From positions 180,567,740 through 180,627,739 of the forward strand of contig CM043944.1 in the NCBI GenBank assembly GCA_014529385.2: 60,000 bases of DNA, in the 5' to 3' direction. A model generated the notes under the pieces. That model saw only the letters and a list, made by a program, of their open reading frames with translations, did no database searches and was not told the DNA's origin. Positions within the stretch are counted from its first letter, which is position 1; every line of letters starts with the position of its first letter. Of this stretch, positions 9,801-19,889 are shown piece by piece. Both the position numbers and the translations under genes were made by a program. Source of the DNA: Adiantum capillus-veneris (Eukaryota; Streptophyta; Polypodiopsida; Polypodiales; Pteridaceae).

Positions 9801-12800
9801 AAAATCGTAGTTAAACAAATTGTAGAATAGGGAGAAAATCATCTATTCAGAAATGCGTTGTGCTAACGTATGCTCTTAGCAGATCTTTTAGCACAAGATT
9901 ACTCTTTGTAATCCGCCTATTCCCTTGGATAACTGACAGTACTGAGGTGTGTTTTCCTCACGGTTTACAAACAGTCGTCCCAGATGACTGGTAAACGGGG
10001 AATCACAATAGTGTTTAACATTGGTGAAGAATCAACAATGTCTGAAATAACCATCATGGTTAACTTGAAAAAATCCACAAACGCCCAAACCGAGCCATGA
10101 CTTCTATTGGTGATTAGTAGACTTAAAAGTAATCTCATAGAGATAGTGCACATAGAGTGCAAAATGCTTGATAAGCAACAACCTGAGGAATATGCATGCC
10201 GTTTCCAAGCAGCCTTTGCTAAACACTAGGACCCATAATACCTAGTGTGCATGCATTTAAGAAAAACTAACCCGAACTTGTATATCCATAATGAGCCTTG
10301 CCAATACTTATGGCAAAATGTGATGCGCGTAGCACACATTAAAGAAAGAATGTAAATAGTTCTGAAAAGAAACTAAATACTTTCAGTCGCAATCTTTTGC
10401 AAACCTTGCTGAAACGTCTGAATGGAAATAAAAGGTAAAACATTGATCACTTCTAGGTACAGACAATGAAACTTTTTCATTAACAACTTATAGCCTTGCT
10501 AGATGTATAAACAACCATCTATAATGTACCTTAACAAGTCATTCTAAGTATCCGACAATATCTGGCCACAAAATTGCTCCTGATACGTCGTGCTAAAAAT
10601 GCTCTAGAAAACAGATGTGACCAGCACCTAGGGACTTTGTCGTGACACATAATTGAAATAATGGCACCAGTGTCAGTCTAGAGACTCATATTCTCCACAT
10701 GTGGAATATGTCTCATGTAAGGATGTGTAAAAAAGAACATCCTTCAAGTATAAGATATACTTGTGTGTGGAGGTAACTGCAAGCACTCTACGACGGGAGT
10801 GAGAGGGACCCTCATTAGCGTTGCTCCACACTAGCTAAACCGAACTCCTTGAGTTCCTAGACCATGTTGTATCCCATGTGACAACATGTGCCAAATTGAA
10901 CCCAACAAGTAGGTTCGTAACAGCATAAGACAAAAAGATAGATTGGACACTTGGCCCAAAATACTTTGTGCCGACATGCCCTTGGCATGGCTCTGTAACA
11001 TTCAAGCGTACTTAGACGTCTTGAAAAACCAAGCAAAGCATACTAAAAATGGAATAACACCAAATCAATAGATGCGTTACCTGGAGATTTGAACGTATTG
11101 TACACTTACCTGTATTCCAATGGGGAGGAGCACGTCCCCTACCTGGAAAAACAAACAGCATTGTACTGGAAACCCTGGGTGTTGCCAGTGCAATCGAAGC
11201 CCTTGGATTAGAATCTATGTAGTCAAACCCCTTGGTAAGACTCTTTGTAGAAACTGCTCAACTAGTAGATCACGGTAACTAACATAGTCAACCGTGTACA
11301 AAATGATTGGAATCAACTTGAAAAGTGTCTCCGTCCGCTACCGCGTGTGGTAGATTGCGGAATTCTTTCCTTGAAAGTATAACTGGGAGAGATCAACTGT
11401 GATCCTTAATGCAGATCAAACTGTGATCCTTAATGCCTATGGGGTGATGTAATAATCACCCGCCGGGTCTTACCCCAGAACAGTATGTCCATAGAGACGG
11501 CGTAGTGCTATAGAGAGAGTAGGAAATCCACACAAGTGAACTGCCGAGCTCTTATGGACAACCATGATGTCACAACTGATTGCTGTATCTATACTGTCTT
11601 GTAGAGATCAGCTGCTGTGAGTTGAAGATTAGTAAAAACTCAAATGGAGTGTCACACTGAAAACATGTAGTGCAAAAATGACACCCTAAACTTCGTAATG
11701 ACAAGACCCTTCCTTGTCAATTAACGTCACTGTGTACTGCATTGGGTATAACTGTTCGATCTTGAGAACAAGCATCCAAGGAATACCAATTAGTGGGTCT
11801 TATCCTTTGGCTCATAGTCCTTATGCAAATAGTGTTCAATCGACCGATGAAGACTAATTTGAGTAGCATCTTGGCCACATGCTAGCTGTGAGTTAGAGCA
11901 CCTTGGCTCAAGCTGACTCATAAGCAAAACATGTATCAAAAGCTTCTTAGAAGATTGGAGATAGAGAAGGAAAAGAAGAGCATGCTGGGATGAGGAACTT
12001 GCCTTAAGTTTTTACAGTGTGTGCATAAGCTATGTCCTCTTACACATCTTATGCTTGACTTGCAGCTTATTGTATAAGCATTCCCCAGTTTTCTGGTTGG
12101 ACTCTTGCATCGAGAGAGGTAACAAAAAAACACAAAACTCATTCCGATCCACCTACCTTGCAGGGGCCATGATTGCCCGTGAGATAAGTATGAGAATTAG
12201 GCTCATTTTGGTGTTGTGTGTTGATAGCAACCAACAATCATATTAAACAATCGATCCGTAATCTGTCCTTGACAGTTTAGACTGGTAGGGATTCTGTGAG
12301 TGATATTCCCTATTTTGCCAGTTCCTCTGAGCTTTGCTTCATATGAAATTGTCAGAGCAGTTTGCTTTGCACAACGACAATAATTGTCAAGTAAAGTGTA
12401 AACATGAAAAAACTTAAACTTGGCTAACCTGGTTGTTGCTGTAACCAATTGTCATGAAATTTGGAAGGAAAAACTCATTCCAAAATGGCTTATAGCCATA
12501 TCTGCACAGACGCCGTCGTTTATCCTATACACCTGTTTGGTACATAATGAAATTAGCTGCAAACACATTTCCTATTCAAACAATTGCAATTGGAATGAAC
12601 TAATACTGTGTGGCAAACATTCGGTAGCAGCTGTTGGAAATAGTGACAAGGAGTCGTCCATGCCGAGCAACTGGATGTGCTAATTTCCTTGAGAGTCGAA
12701 AACACTAACAATTGTCTATGGAGTGGCATCAAATTGAACCGCTGAGAAACCGTGCTCATTCTTAAGTACACCTGCCAAACAACTTTGTACCCTTGAGCCA

Positions 12801-13679
12801 TAAGAATTATCGGCCGTGCCGAGCCCTGTAAGTATCAGTTCCTTTTGCATGGCTTGAATATTGTGTAGTCAAGCCCTGCTCGATGTTGATCTCTCAACCA
12901 AACAGTGGCTCTTTGCAAACAAAGCAGTGGAAAAAAGTTGACTGCATACGGAACTTGTCACTGTGCCTGCATGCAAGAGCTACATAACATGTTTGAAAGC
13001 ATGATCAAACCAAAACAAAAGCTATTTCATATGTTGGCGATAAAAATAATTAGTCGGCCATGCCAACATCTGTACCATACCCATTTGAGGCATTGCATGT
13101 ACTTTCCTGAATGCAATTGAATAAGAGTACCAATTGGTAGCAACCTGCGGTGCATCATCATTCACTGCTACCTTGGTTGGACAAGAATAATTCTTGAAGC
13201 AAGAATTAACTTGTGCAAATATTTGGAATATCCCCTGCAATTGACATCATACATAAAACGAGAAAACCTTAAAAACATGAAACCTCAAACCTGTGGATTA
13301 GTATGAATCCTTGTGCCCTTGTTGAATCTTGGTCCAGTCTAACCACTAGCACATCCCTTGGAGCATCGTTAGAACATGCTATTGGTCGAGTTTTTTGGTG
13401 AAAATTAGCTAACACTTTGTGTTGCCCAGTGCAATTCTTGATCGAAGTGAAATCATCGATGATTTTGGGACAAAAACACCATGGCAAATCTCTTTCCAAA
13501 GATGTGGAAGCACTTGGATTTGCTTCCTCTCGATTGTGCTGAGCATGCCGTATAATATGGTCGTGCCATTAGCCATGCTTGAGGCCCTTGCTCAATCAAT
13601 GTGTCTTGAATCAACCCATAACCATCATCCTTTTTGTCCTCTCCTTGTCGGGATCGATCTTCCGGATTACTAATCTTCC
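9801..13679. other. 3.9 kb without recognisable features
   Basis: No domain, RNA gene or clear repeat boundary could be read on either strand. All frames are under 95 codons, overlap frames on the opposite strand and lack motifs. By position it could be the eroded interior of the minus-strand Gypsy element whose 3' end lies at 9.2 kb, but I could not see reverse transcriptase or protease motifs. A faint RNase-H-like patch (TFKSTNHQ, minus, about 10,090-10,110) is too weak to call. Confidence 0.35.
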
Positions 13680-14000
13680 CGTAGAACTGCTTTCGAATCA
13701 GTTCTGCCGTTGGGACATTGTCCTGAAACTCGACAGCTCCTCGGCCCCGGATCTCCGAGCTGGGCGAAGCAAGACGTCAAACTCGGAGGGGTGTGTGCCC
13801 GGGGTGGGCATGCCCCCTTAACTGTTTGATTGACCAAAGGCCCTCCCCTTGGGCGGCCGTATGTGAAACACAAGGAGGTGGAGCGATGGCGATGACCTCG
13901 GCAGCACAGCAGGTGAAGCTGCGCTCACCCTGCCGCTACAGGGCTCAGATGCAGGGCACGATAAAGCGCGTTTTTCCCAGCAGGCCCGCGTGCACGCTTT
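13680..14000. other. GC-rich island in AT-rich DNA
   Basis: About 320 bp clearly richer in GC and CpG than both neighbours, with palindromic words such as ggggtgggcatgcccc (about 13,799-13,814). It runs directly into a Copia gag frame without a stop in one frame, which produces an artificial N-terminal extension to the open frame starting at 13,793. The origin is unknown; it may be a remnant of a different element that donated sequence to the junction. Confidence 0.35.
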
Positions 14001-14004
14001 TCGA

Positions 14005-14999
14005 TGCACCCATGCTGCTTATGAAAAAGCAACTATGGTCTGTTGTAAAACCGAGAGTAAGCGAATTATCCACTTTTGTTGAAGGCACTCTCACTAGGGC
14101 CCAAATTGCACAAGCACAAGCTAAAGATGAACAAGCACTAGGCATAATTATCACATCACTCCACGATAATTATGTGCACTTTACAAAGAGCTGCACCACT
14201 GCAATCCAAGAATGGGATATTTTGCAACATAACTTTGGTGCTAAACAAAAGCAAAGTAAGATTAGCTTTAAAAAAATTCTTTACAAACTTACTATGCTTC
14301 AGAGGGAGGATGTTTCAAGCCTCGTTAACAAACTAATGAGCATAATCACGCAGCTTACTTACATTTAGTGCCAAGTCCCGGAAGAAGATCAAGTCGCTAT
14401 GCTCCTGAGTGCTCTACCTGAAAGTTTTGACAACATAGTCACAGTCTTAGAGCAAAAAGAGCCCATACCTTCTCTACAATATGTCACAGGGGCAATCAAT
14501 GAAGAAGAAAAGAAAAATAAGAAGAAATTTGATAAAATCTAAATCAGTGGGAGGAGCTTGTTTTGCATCATCATCACCATCATCTAGGGCATCATCATCA
14601 TCATCATCTAGGTTAAATAACAAGATGTGTTATTTTGCATCATCATCACCATCATCTAGGGCATCAGCATCATCACCTAGGTTAAATAACAAGATATGTT
14701 ATGAGTGTGGCAAGCCTGGACACTTCTCCAAGGACTGCTACAAGGACAAGTATTGTAGCAATTGCGGCATCAAAGGTCATTCACCATCAAAATACCAAGG
14801 AAACAACAACAAAGACAAAGCTAGAGTCAATCTAGCAGAGGAAAAAGATGGAGATTCAAATCAAAAGGAAGAGAATTGTCTCCATGTGTGTACCGTCCCC
14901 AAATACTTTTACGAGTATACTGATGTATTGTGGATATGGATGGTCGTCCACCTTCTTTGTTTAAGGGGAGTATTTATTAGTCTGTGTAACACCATATGA
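14005..14999 (+). pseudogene. Copia gag with CCHC zinc knuckle, broken
   Basis: From about 14,005 the frame reads MLLMKKQLWSVVKP, then EGTLTRAQIAQAQAKDEQAL, then ...TTAIQEWDIL, the middle part of a Ty1/Copia gag. A stop at 14,366 (TAG after QLTYI) interrupts it, then it continues as QVPEEDQVAMLLSALPESFD. After a frame change near 14,500 comes a serine-rich linker, then CYECGKPGHFSKDC (CX2CX4HX4C, about 14,700-14,741) and a second, incomplete knuckle YCSNCGIKGHSPSKY. Protease, integrase, RT and RNase H are all missing: within about 150 bp of the gag end the sequence passes to the 3' leader and polypurine tract. This is an internally deleted, non-autonomous copy. Confidence 0.75.
14561..14704 (+). 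repeat. 72-bp in-frame tandem duplication in gag linker
   Basis: The unit beginning ttttgcatcatcatc at 14,561 repeats exactly 72 bp later at 14,633 with few differences. It encodes 24 residues of serine-rich linker plus RLNNKxCY, so the duplication keeps the frame into the zinc knuckle. Each unit is itself built of (cat)n-like repeats, which probably promoted the slippage. Confidence 0.85.
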
Positions 15000-15075
15000 T
15001 GAGACCACTCAGTCTGTGTGACTATTAGCTTGTGCGGCTTTAGGGCTTGATTCATCTTATTTGAGTATAGTCCAT

Positions 15076-15330
15076 GCCTAAGGGGAGGATTGTTGGGATA
15101 GGCATGTCCTTCTATAACCATGGGAGACACCTCTACACTTGCATAGCTTCCTATATGGCATCTGACCTATGTGTTGTAAGGTTCTCTAGTATGGCTATGT
15201 GTAAGCCAAAAAGATGAGGAACTCCAGCCGGATATTTACTCCACGCTTATAAATAAAGCACTCTATGTACATATTTTTTATGCTATGGTGTGTATTTTAA
15301 TGTAGTACCTTTTGGGTCAAAATCAAGAGT
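15076..15330 (+). mobile_element. Copia polypurine tract and start of 3' LTR
   Basis: The purine tract aaggggagga (15,077-15,086) is followed by TGTTGGGATAGGC at 15,089, a typical plant Copia LTR start. A promoter-like cttataaataaagc lies at about 15,247. No TCCCAACA-type end is visible, so the right border is uncertain; a CT microsatellite at about 15,335 may lie inside or beyond the LTR. The matching 5' LTR was not found upstream of the gag fragment. Confidence 0.55.
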
Positions 15331-15334
15331 ACTC

Positions 15335-15357
15335 TTTCTCTCTCTCTCTCTCTCTCT
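15335..15357. repeat. (CT)n microsatellite
   Basis: Short CT run after the Copia LTR segment. Confidence 0.9.
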
Positions 15358-15459
15358 AACTGTGTAAGCTATGTCTGCACATACACACAAACCTCCTTGA
15401 GCACACACATACCCACCATGCCCCACACTAGACCCTAGGGCAACCTTTCTGATGTGTTC

Positions 15460-15833
15460 TATTGCAGATTTTGAGACCTAAATTATGATGGATCATAATT
15501 TTGGTACCTCCTCAAAATGTGACCAAACTGGGTAGGTTAGTGTCCCTAAGTGTCCTTGACCTTCTCCTAAAGTTTTGTAACATTTGGACTCCGTTTGAGT
15601 GCCGAAACGGGTTAATGACTAAGTCTGGTGACTTAGGACATAAGTAGATTGCTTGATCTAAGAGCAAGAGATTTGCATGTTTTAGAGTAAGAGTTATTCC
15701 GTGGGTTCACTTCTCAAGGTTTACACCCTCGAAGATTCTCCGTTCCCCATTCAAATCGCTTCCTTGAGTATTGACATTATGTTAGTGCCAAAAAGCTATG
15801 CTATAGACATCCGTCGCGACGACCAGCCAACAT
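15460..15833 (+). mobile_element. Orphan LTR end upstream of a primer site
   Basis: A non-coding stretch that ends directly against a TGGCACC-type primer-binding site, so by position it should be the 3' end of a 5' LTR (ending in the ca at about 15,831-15,832). Phrases such as 'ttggactccgtttgagtgccg' style sequence resemble plant Gypsy leaders only in general character. No gag follows within 600 bp; microsatellites and a new element take its place. Confidence 0.35.
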
Positions 15834-15851
15834 TGGCACCATTGCCGGGGA
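15834..15851 (+). other. Primer-binding site, TGGCGCC type (orphan)
   Basis: tggcaccattgccgggga differs by few bases from the TGGCGCCGTTGCCGGGGA site common in plant Ty3/Gypsy elements of the Athila/Tat type, where it pairs with a tRNA 3' end to prime minus-strand DNA synthesis. No matching gag-pol follows, so the element is cut off here. Confidence 0.55.
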
Positions 15852-15996
15852 CTTGCTAAAATAACTTTTTATTCATCTCTATCTCTACCTCGATCTTTGT
15901 TTGGTTCTGCCTTTCTAGTTCCAAGCTTAGTGCTTGAATCTAGTAACTCCATTATGCTATGCCTTACTAATACATATTTCCAAATTTGGGGCCATG

Positions 15997-16070
<74 letters not shown>
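15997..16070. repeat. Compound (CT)n(CA)n microsatellite
   Basis: A run of CT followed by a run of CA. The long serine/leucine or arginine/glutamate frames read across it are artefacts of the dinucleotide repeats. Confidence 0.95.
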
Positions 16071-16071
<1 letters not shown>

Positions 16072-16304
16072 CATGTTCATTGTTTGAGTAGTCCTATTTG
16101 ATTAGATTTCAAAACTTCTCTTGTGTATAACTTGAAGACTTCTCTATGTGTCAACACCTGAGTCATGTGGATGTGCACATGAGAGTTCTCTATTGGATTT
16201 GGGGTGGGTGTCTATAGAATTGTGTATGATCAAATTGGTCAAATTTAGTTATGTTACCTCCGTTTTAACAAAGTGGAGGGTAAGTATCTTCTTTGATGTG
16301 TTTA

Positions 16305-16327
16305 TGTGTGTGTGTGTGTGTGTGTGT
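16305..16327. repeat. (GT)n microsatellite
   Basis: Short GT run between the compound microsatellite and the Gypsy element. Confidence 0.9.
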
Positions 16328-16369
16328 TTTTGTATCTTCTGGTACTACTACCTCAAATACATAAGTAGT

Positions 16370-16485
16370 ACCTTGGATACATAAGTGTGCTATGTTTGAT
16401 ATTATATGTGTTTATGGATATATTTTCAATGCATCATTTGGTATTACTACCTTGGATACATAAGTGTGCTATGTTTGATATTATG
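16370..16485. repeat. Two-copy duplication just upstream of the Gypsy LTR
   Basis: A 35-bp unit (cttggatacataag, then tgtgctatgtttgatatta) occurs at about 16,371-16,405 and again at about 16,451-16,485, about 81 bp apart. The second copy abuts the LTR, so the Gypsy element inserted next to or into a pre-existing duplication. Confidence 0.7.
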
Positions 16486-17379
16486 TGTATGTAATAGGAC
16501 TAGTCTTTGAAGTTCTTAAAGTCGAAAAGAATGTAGCAGGGCATATCTTTCGTTAGCACGATTTAAATTTTTTTGGAATAGTCTATTAAATAGAGCTTAT
16601 ACGAATGAGTTGAGATATTAAGAGAGAACATATATTCTTTTTTTTAAATAATACACTAAAGACGGATTTGATAAAGATTAATGAATAACAGATAGTCTGT
16701 CTATGAACAGTAAAATTGAGATTTGTATTAATATCAATGTTTTATATTTATGTGTTTTAGCTTAAAATGCATGGGTAGGATTAAAATAAGTTGTAAAAGT
16801 AGTGGAGACCCAAAAATAGCGGTTTTATGAGTCGCGACCTAAAAGTTGCTTTTTAACCAAACGGAGACGTTTTTTGCAATTCTGTCCGCGATGCCTTATA
16901 GACCAGACCTATTCCCGTCGTTTTGAGTACCTGGATTGCTCTGTTCTGAGTTTGTTTGTAAAAGTTATTATGAAAACAAACAGAAGGCAGCAGCAGTGTA
17001 GTGTACATAGGGACAGACAGACATACAACATCATACAGTTCTCCCTGCTATCAACCAAGAAGTGGATTGTTTCTTCATGGTAGAGTATGGCTATGAAAGT
17101 ATATAATTATGTTTTTTTACTTTGATTATCATGTTGAATTGGTTGCACGAGTATGTTCTTTTGGCTATTTTGTAGGCGATGCAGAAATCAATGTGTGAAA
17201 CAGGATCTCTTGCAAAGTGTCATGATAGAAATCTAACTTTTACGGATCGCTTAGCGATCACGTTCTTATATTATTCTCGCAGGTATACTTGGTACAAAAA
17301 TCGTGCAGGCTTTTCGAGGAAAAGAAGGATAAAAGCACGACGGGTGGTGCGTTTGGGGATCATTCACCGATCTCTTCTT

Positions 17380-17432
17380 CTGCGAGTGCGAGTGCGAGTG
17401 AGAGTGCGAGTGCGAGTGCGAGTGCGAGTGAG
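17380..17432. repeat. GAGTGC hexamer array in 5' LTR
   Basis: About nine units of gagtgc/gagtga. In three frames it gives SASASE-, VRVRVR- or HSHSHS-like peptides, which are repeat artefacts. The 3' LTR carries a differently sized version at about 23,286-23,346. Confidence 0.9.
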
Positions 17433-17502
17433 ACGCTGCATGCAAGCGAACTGAAGCTCGGGGGTGGTCGGGAGGTTCGAGCTCCGTACAACGCAGTGCG
17501 CC

Positions 17503-17512
17503 CATATATTTT
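17503..17512 (+). promoter_or_regulatory. G1 LTR TATA box
   Basis: catatatttt about 1.0 kb into the LTR, following a GC-rich segment with the hexamer array and followed by ctcctctgttgtatc. The same sequence is at about 23,419-23,428 in the 3' LTR. A likely transcription start region, by context only. Confidence 0.4.
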
Positions 17513-18039
17513 GCTCCTCTGTTGTATCAAAGCTCTACAAAGATTCATCAATACAAAGATCTCTTTCTCTATCTTTTGCTATCGATCACTATTATTCGGT
17601 TCCCGTGACAATGTGTGTTTATGGATATATTGTCAATGTGTCTTTTTTTTTTTTGGCCATACTCGATCACAATTGTGAGTTGAGAGAATTTATATTAACC
17701 TGATAAGAATACAACATTCCTCAAGCACTACATGTGACTTGAGGGGGACTAGGGTGCCACCAAAGACTTGTACATAGAAGACCATATTTGTTACTCCTAT
17801 CCTTTGGGGTGTTCTAAATAACCCAAAGCATGTATCCAACCTTCATCTTTGTCAACTACCCCTCTTCTTGCTCCTACCATGTGAATGAGCTCAGTGTCTT
17901 AGTAAAAACTTTGTAAATTATGCGTTTATGTGTGTATGCCTATATGTGGTTTGAATGCTTGTAGTATGCATGGTTATGTGTGCATGTGTGTGTGTATGTG
18001 TATGTGTGCACTTGTACAAGAACTTATAGCAAGGAGTTA

Positions 18040-18648
18040 AATGCCAGAGGTGGTCCTCAGTGTCTTCTACATGTGGGTCCTGACAGCTCCTCAATCGTAG
18101 CTACGAGAGGAAAGATATTGTAGTTTGAAGGTAGGATGCTTTGCAGATCATCGCCGGACTGGGCAGGTACATATGGATGGACAGAGCTGATGCTGATGGA
18201 TAGACTTGAAGAGCTTGAGTTGTGGTGCATGCCAGTCTTTTAGATCCTCAATCAGAGCTTGGATGGGCAAGTTATGGGTCAAGGAAATTTTGCAAGGAGC
18301 AGTTCTAGTGTGATTTGATCCCCTTGATAAGCATGCTGACAGGGATCTTTTTCACCTCGTCAAGGTTGCATAAGGTTGAATGCAATGTGTGGAGTTGCTA
18401 GAAATTTACGGCTTATCGATCAGAGTCATGGGCATGTAGTTACGCCTTGTTCAAATTGGCAGGCAATCACGACGAAAAGAGATCGGATGGTTTTCCCCGT
18501 TTTTGGACGTGTTGTCCGAGGCAAAAATGACATAGGATGGTGGAGAAGTGCTATGATTTGGAGTAGGCAAAGTGGGAGGAAGCTGTAATTTTTTGGTTAT
18601 GATAATATAATCTACTCACCATTTGTGAGTTTTGCAAAAAAAAAAAAA
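18040..18648 (+). mobile_element. LINE 3' tail nested in the 5' LTR
   Basis: The segment ends ataatataatctactca...tgtgagttttgc followed by a run of 13 A at about 18,636-18,648. The same terminal phrase (taatataa...tgtgagttttgc plus poly(A)) closes LINE fragments at 26.7 kb (plus) and 27.2 kb (minus). An identical copy with its A run sits at about 24,540-24,564 in the 3' LTR. The left border at about 18,040 is a guess; no zf-RVT motif is visible, so this may be mostly 3' UTR. Confidence 0.5.
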
Positions 18649-18823
18649 GATACTTCAAGTTATGTAGTCGACGACTACAATAATATTTGGTTGCTACTGT
18701 GGTATGCACATTATGAGTCACTTTTGGCATGCTCGCCTATGCATTGCATCTCAAAGGCATGTTAATCTCCTCTATGCCTAAAAGGGTGCTGCTTTAACAC
18801 AAATTACACTACTCTTTTGAAAG

Positions 18824-18880
<57 letters not shown>

Positions 18881-19029
18881 TTGTCCAGGTATATTTCCAT
18901 GCATCCCATGTAGCTTGATATCTATGTAGACCTTGATGGCCAACATGAAGGTGAAAACCATGCTAATCCACCTGGAAACAATAATCATCGTGGTGGCGCT
19001 GGGGTACCGCCAAAAGAAACGATGACGAT

Positions 19030-19290
19030 ATGGGAGAAGCGACAACCAAATCATTCTTAACGAAGGCTAAGCTTAAAGAGTTTGATGGCATAAGAAAGAT
19101 ATGCGAAGATTTAGAAGCGTGGATTGAAGAACTCAAAGATTTGGATTATACTTTCAATATTGAGAACACGACCACGAGACTTTCGAATGCTCGAGCAAGG
19201 TGACCGATAAGACAATACGTACCAAGATGGCTCAATTGGAGACTTTTGGCGATGCGTACGATAAAGGTAAGTCATCTACCCCTTCTTTGT
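19030..19290 (+). pseudogene. G1 gag remnant
   Basis: One frame reads KAKLKEFDGIRKICEDLEAW, then FNIENTTTRLSNARAR, before a stop; a second short piece reads KMAQLETFGDAYDKGKS. The F-D-G...D-x-E-A-W pattern and the later K-M-A-Q-L-E-x-x-A-Y-D pattern fit the capsid part of plant Gypsy gag proteins (retrotransposon gag family), which assembles the virus-like particle. Only about 90 codons remain of an expected 300 or more and no zinc knuckle is seen, so a deletion removed most of gag. It begins about 120 bp after the 5' LTR. Confidence 0.5.
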
Positions 19291-19366
19291 GATGCTTTAT
19301 GTCTTTGATACGTCCTTTGAAAGCTTCTGTGAGATCGAATTTATGCGTAGAAGTTGAGATTAAAAT

Positions 19367-19609
19367 TTGAATTTCTTAATTGATTTGGATAGTATTCATT
19401 GCTTCTTATCGTCTAAATTGATTGAGAAATTAAACTTGAAATTAAATCGAGAAGTTAAAAGACTTGTGGACTTAACTAGTGGTAATAATAGTTCCACGAA
19501 AGAGTTAGTAGAAAATTTGTTTTTTTTTTCTTTGAAGAGTCGAAATCATAAAGATGATTTCTATAACATAAACATTGATATGCATGATGTTATCATTGGT
19601 ATCAATTAG
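19367..19609 (+). pseudogene. G1 aspartic protease remnant
   Basis: The frame reads LIDLDSIHCFLSSKLIEKLNLK, where Gypsy proteases normally read L-I-D-S-G-S/A-T-H-x-F; the catalytic D-S/T-G has become D-L-D, which should abolish activity. It ends with ...DMHDVIIGIN, matching the conserved ...DVILGMx-W-L of this family with the terminal part lost to a stop. The protein normally cuts the Gag-Pol polyprotein. The first ATG-type start is not meaningful, since the domain is read from the polyprotein. Confidence 0.6.
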
Positions 19610-19889
19610 ATCATTGAAAATCATGTTGATTGATTGTTAAGAAAGAAAAATATATCTTTAATCATTTGATGATGATAAGTCACACTCTTTGTGGAAAGAA
19701 AGAGATTCTAAATCTAGTTTTGGCAATGGAATTGATAAGGTGACTTAGATAAGAGTGTGAGACGTTGCTTGTGTTTGCTTGTGTGAGACGTTGCTTGTGT
19801 TTGCTAATGAGATTAAAGAGAATCTGGGGATAAACATAAAGAGACAAATCGAGAATTTATAGAGGATCTCTTACATGAAGTTAAGGATG

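Larger units (their letters stand above)
16490..18908 (+). repeat. G1 5' LTR, 2,419 bp
   Basis: Aligns by eye over its full length with 22,394-24,812, with scattered substitutions and small length changes in the simple repeats, so I judge divergence at a few percent. It contains a TATA-like box (about 17,505), a GAGTGC hexamer array, a nested LINE 3' tail (to about 18,648) and a terminal CT microsatellite (about 18,826-18,878). At 2.4 kb it is long for the roughly 3.5 kb interior. Small frames inside it (17,179-17,454, 17,289-17,678, 18,376-18,588) recur in the other LTR and are not considered genes. Confidence 0.9.

Noticed and set aside
13269-13821. Overlapping frames of 70-85 codons on both strands
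   Set aside because: Mutually overlapping, no domains, and the downstream part owes its openness to local high GC.
15869-16091. Opposite-strand frames rich in RE or SL repeats across CT/CA microsatellites (also at 18,809-19,054, 24,732-25,260, 33,838-34,212)
   Set aside because: They exist only because dinucleotide repeats contain no stops; residues are pure repeat translation with no domain.
17460-17495. tRNA/SINE-like B-box (ggttcgagctcc) in the G1 LTR
   Set aside because: No A-box at the right distance and no cloverleaf; it sits inside the LTR shortly before its TATA box.
17266-17678. SASASE-, VRVRVR- and HSHSHS-type frames in the G1 LTRs
   Set aside because: Translation of the GAGTGC hexamer array in a non-coding LTR, repeated in both LTRs with different unit numbers.
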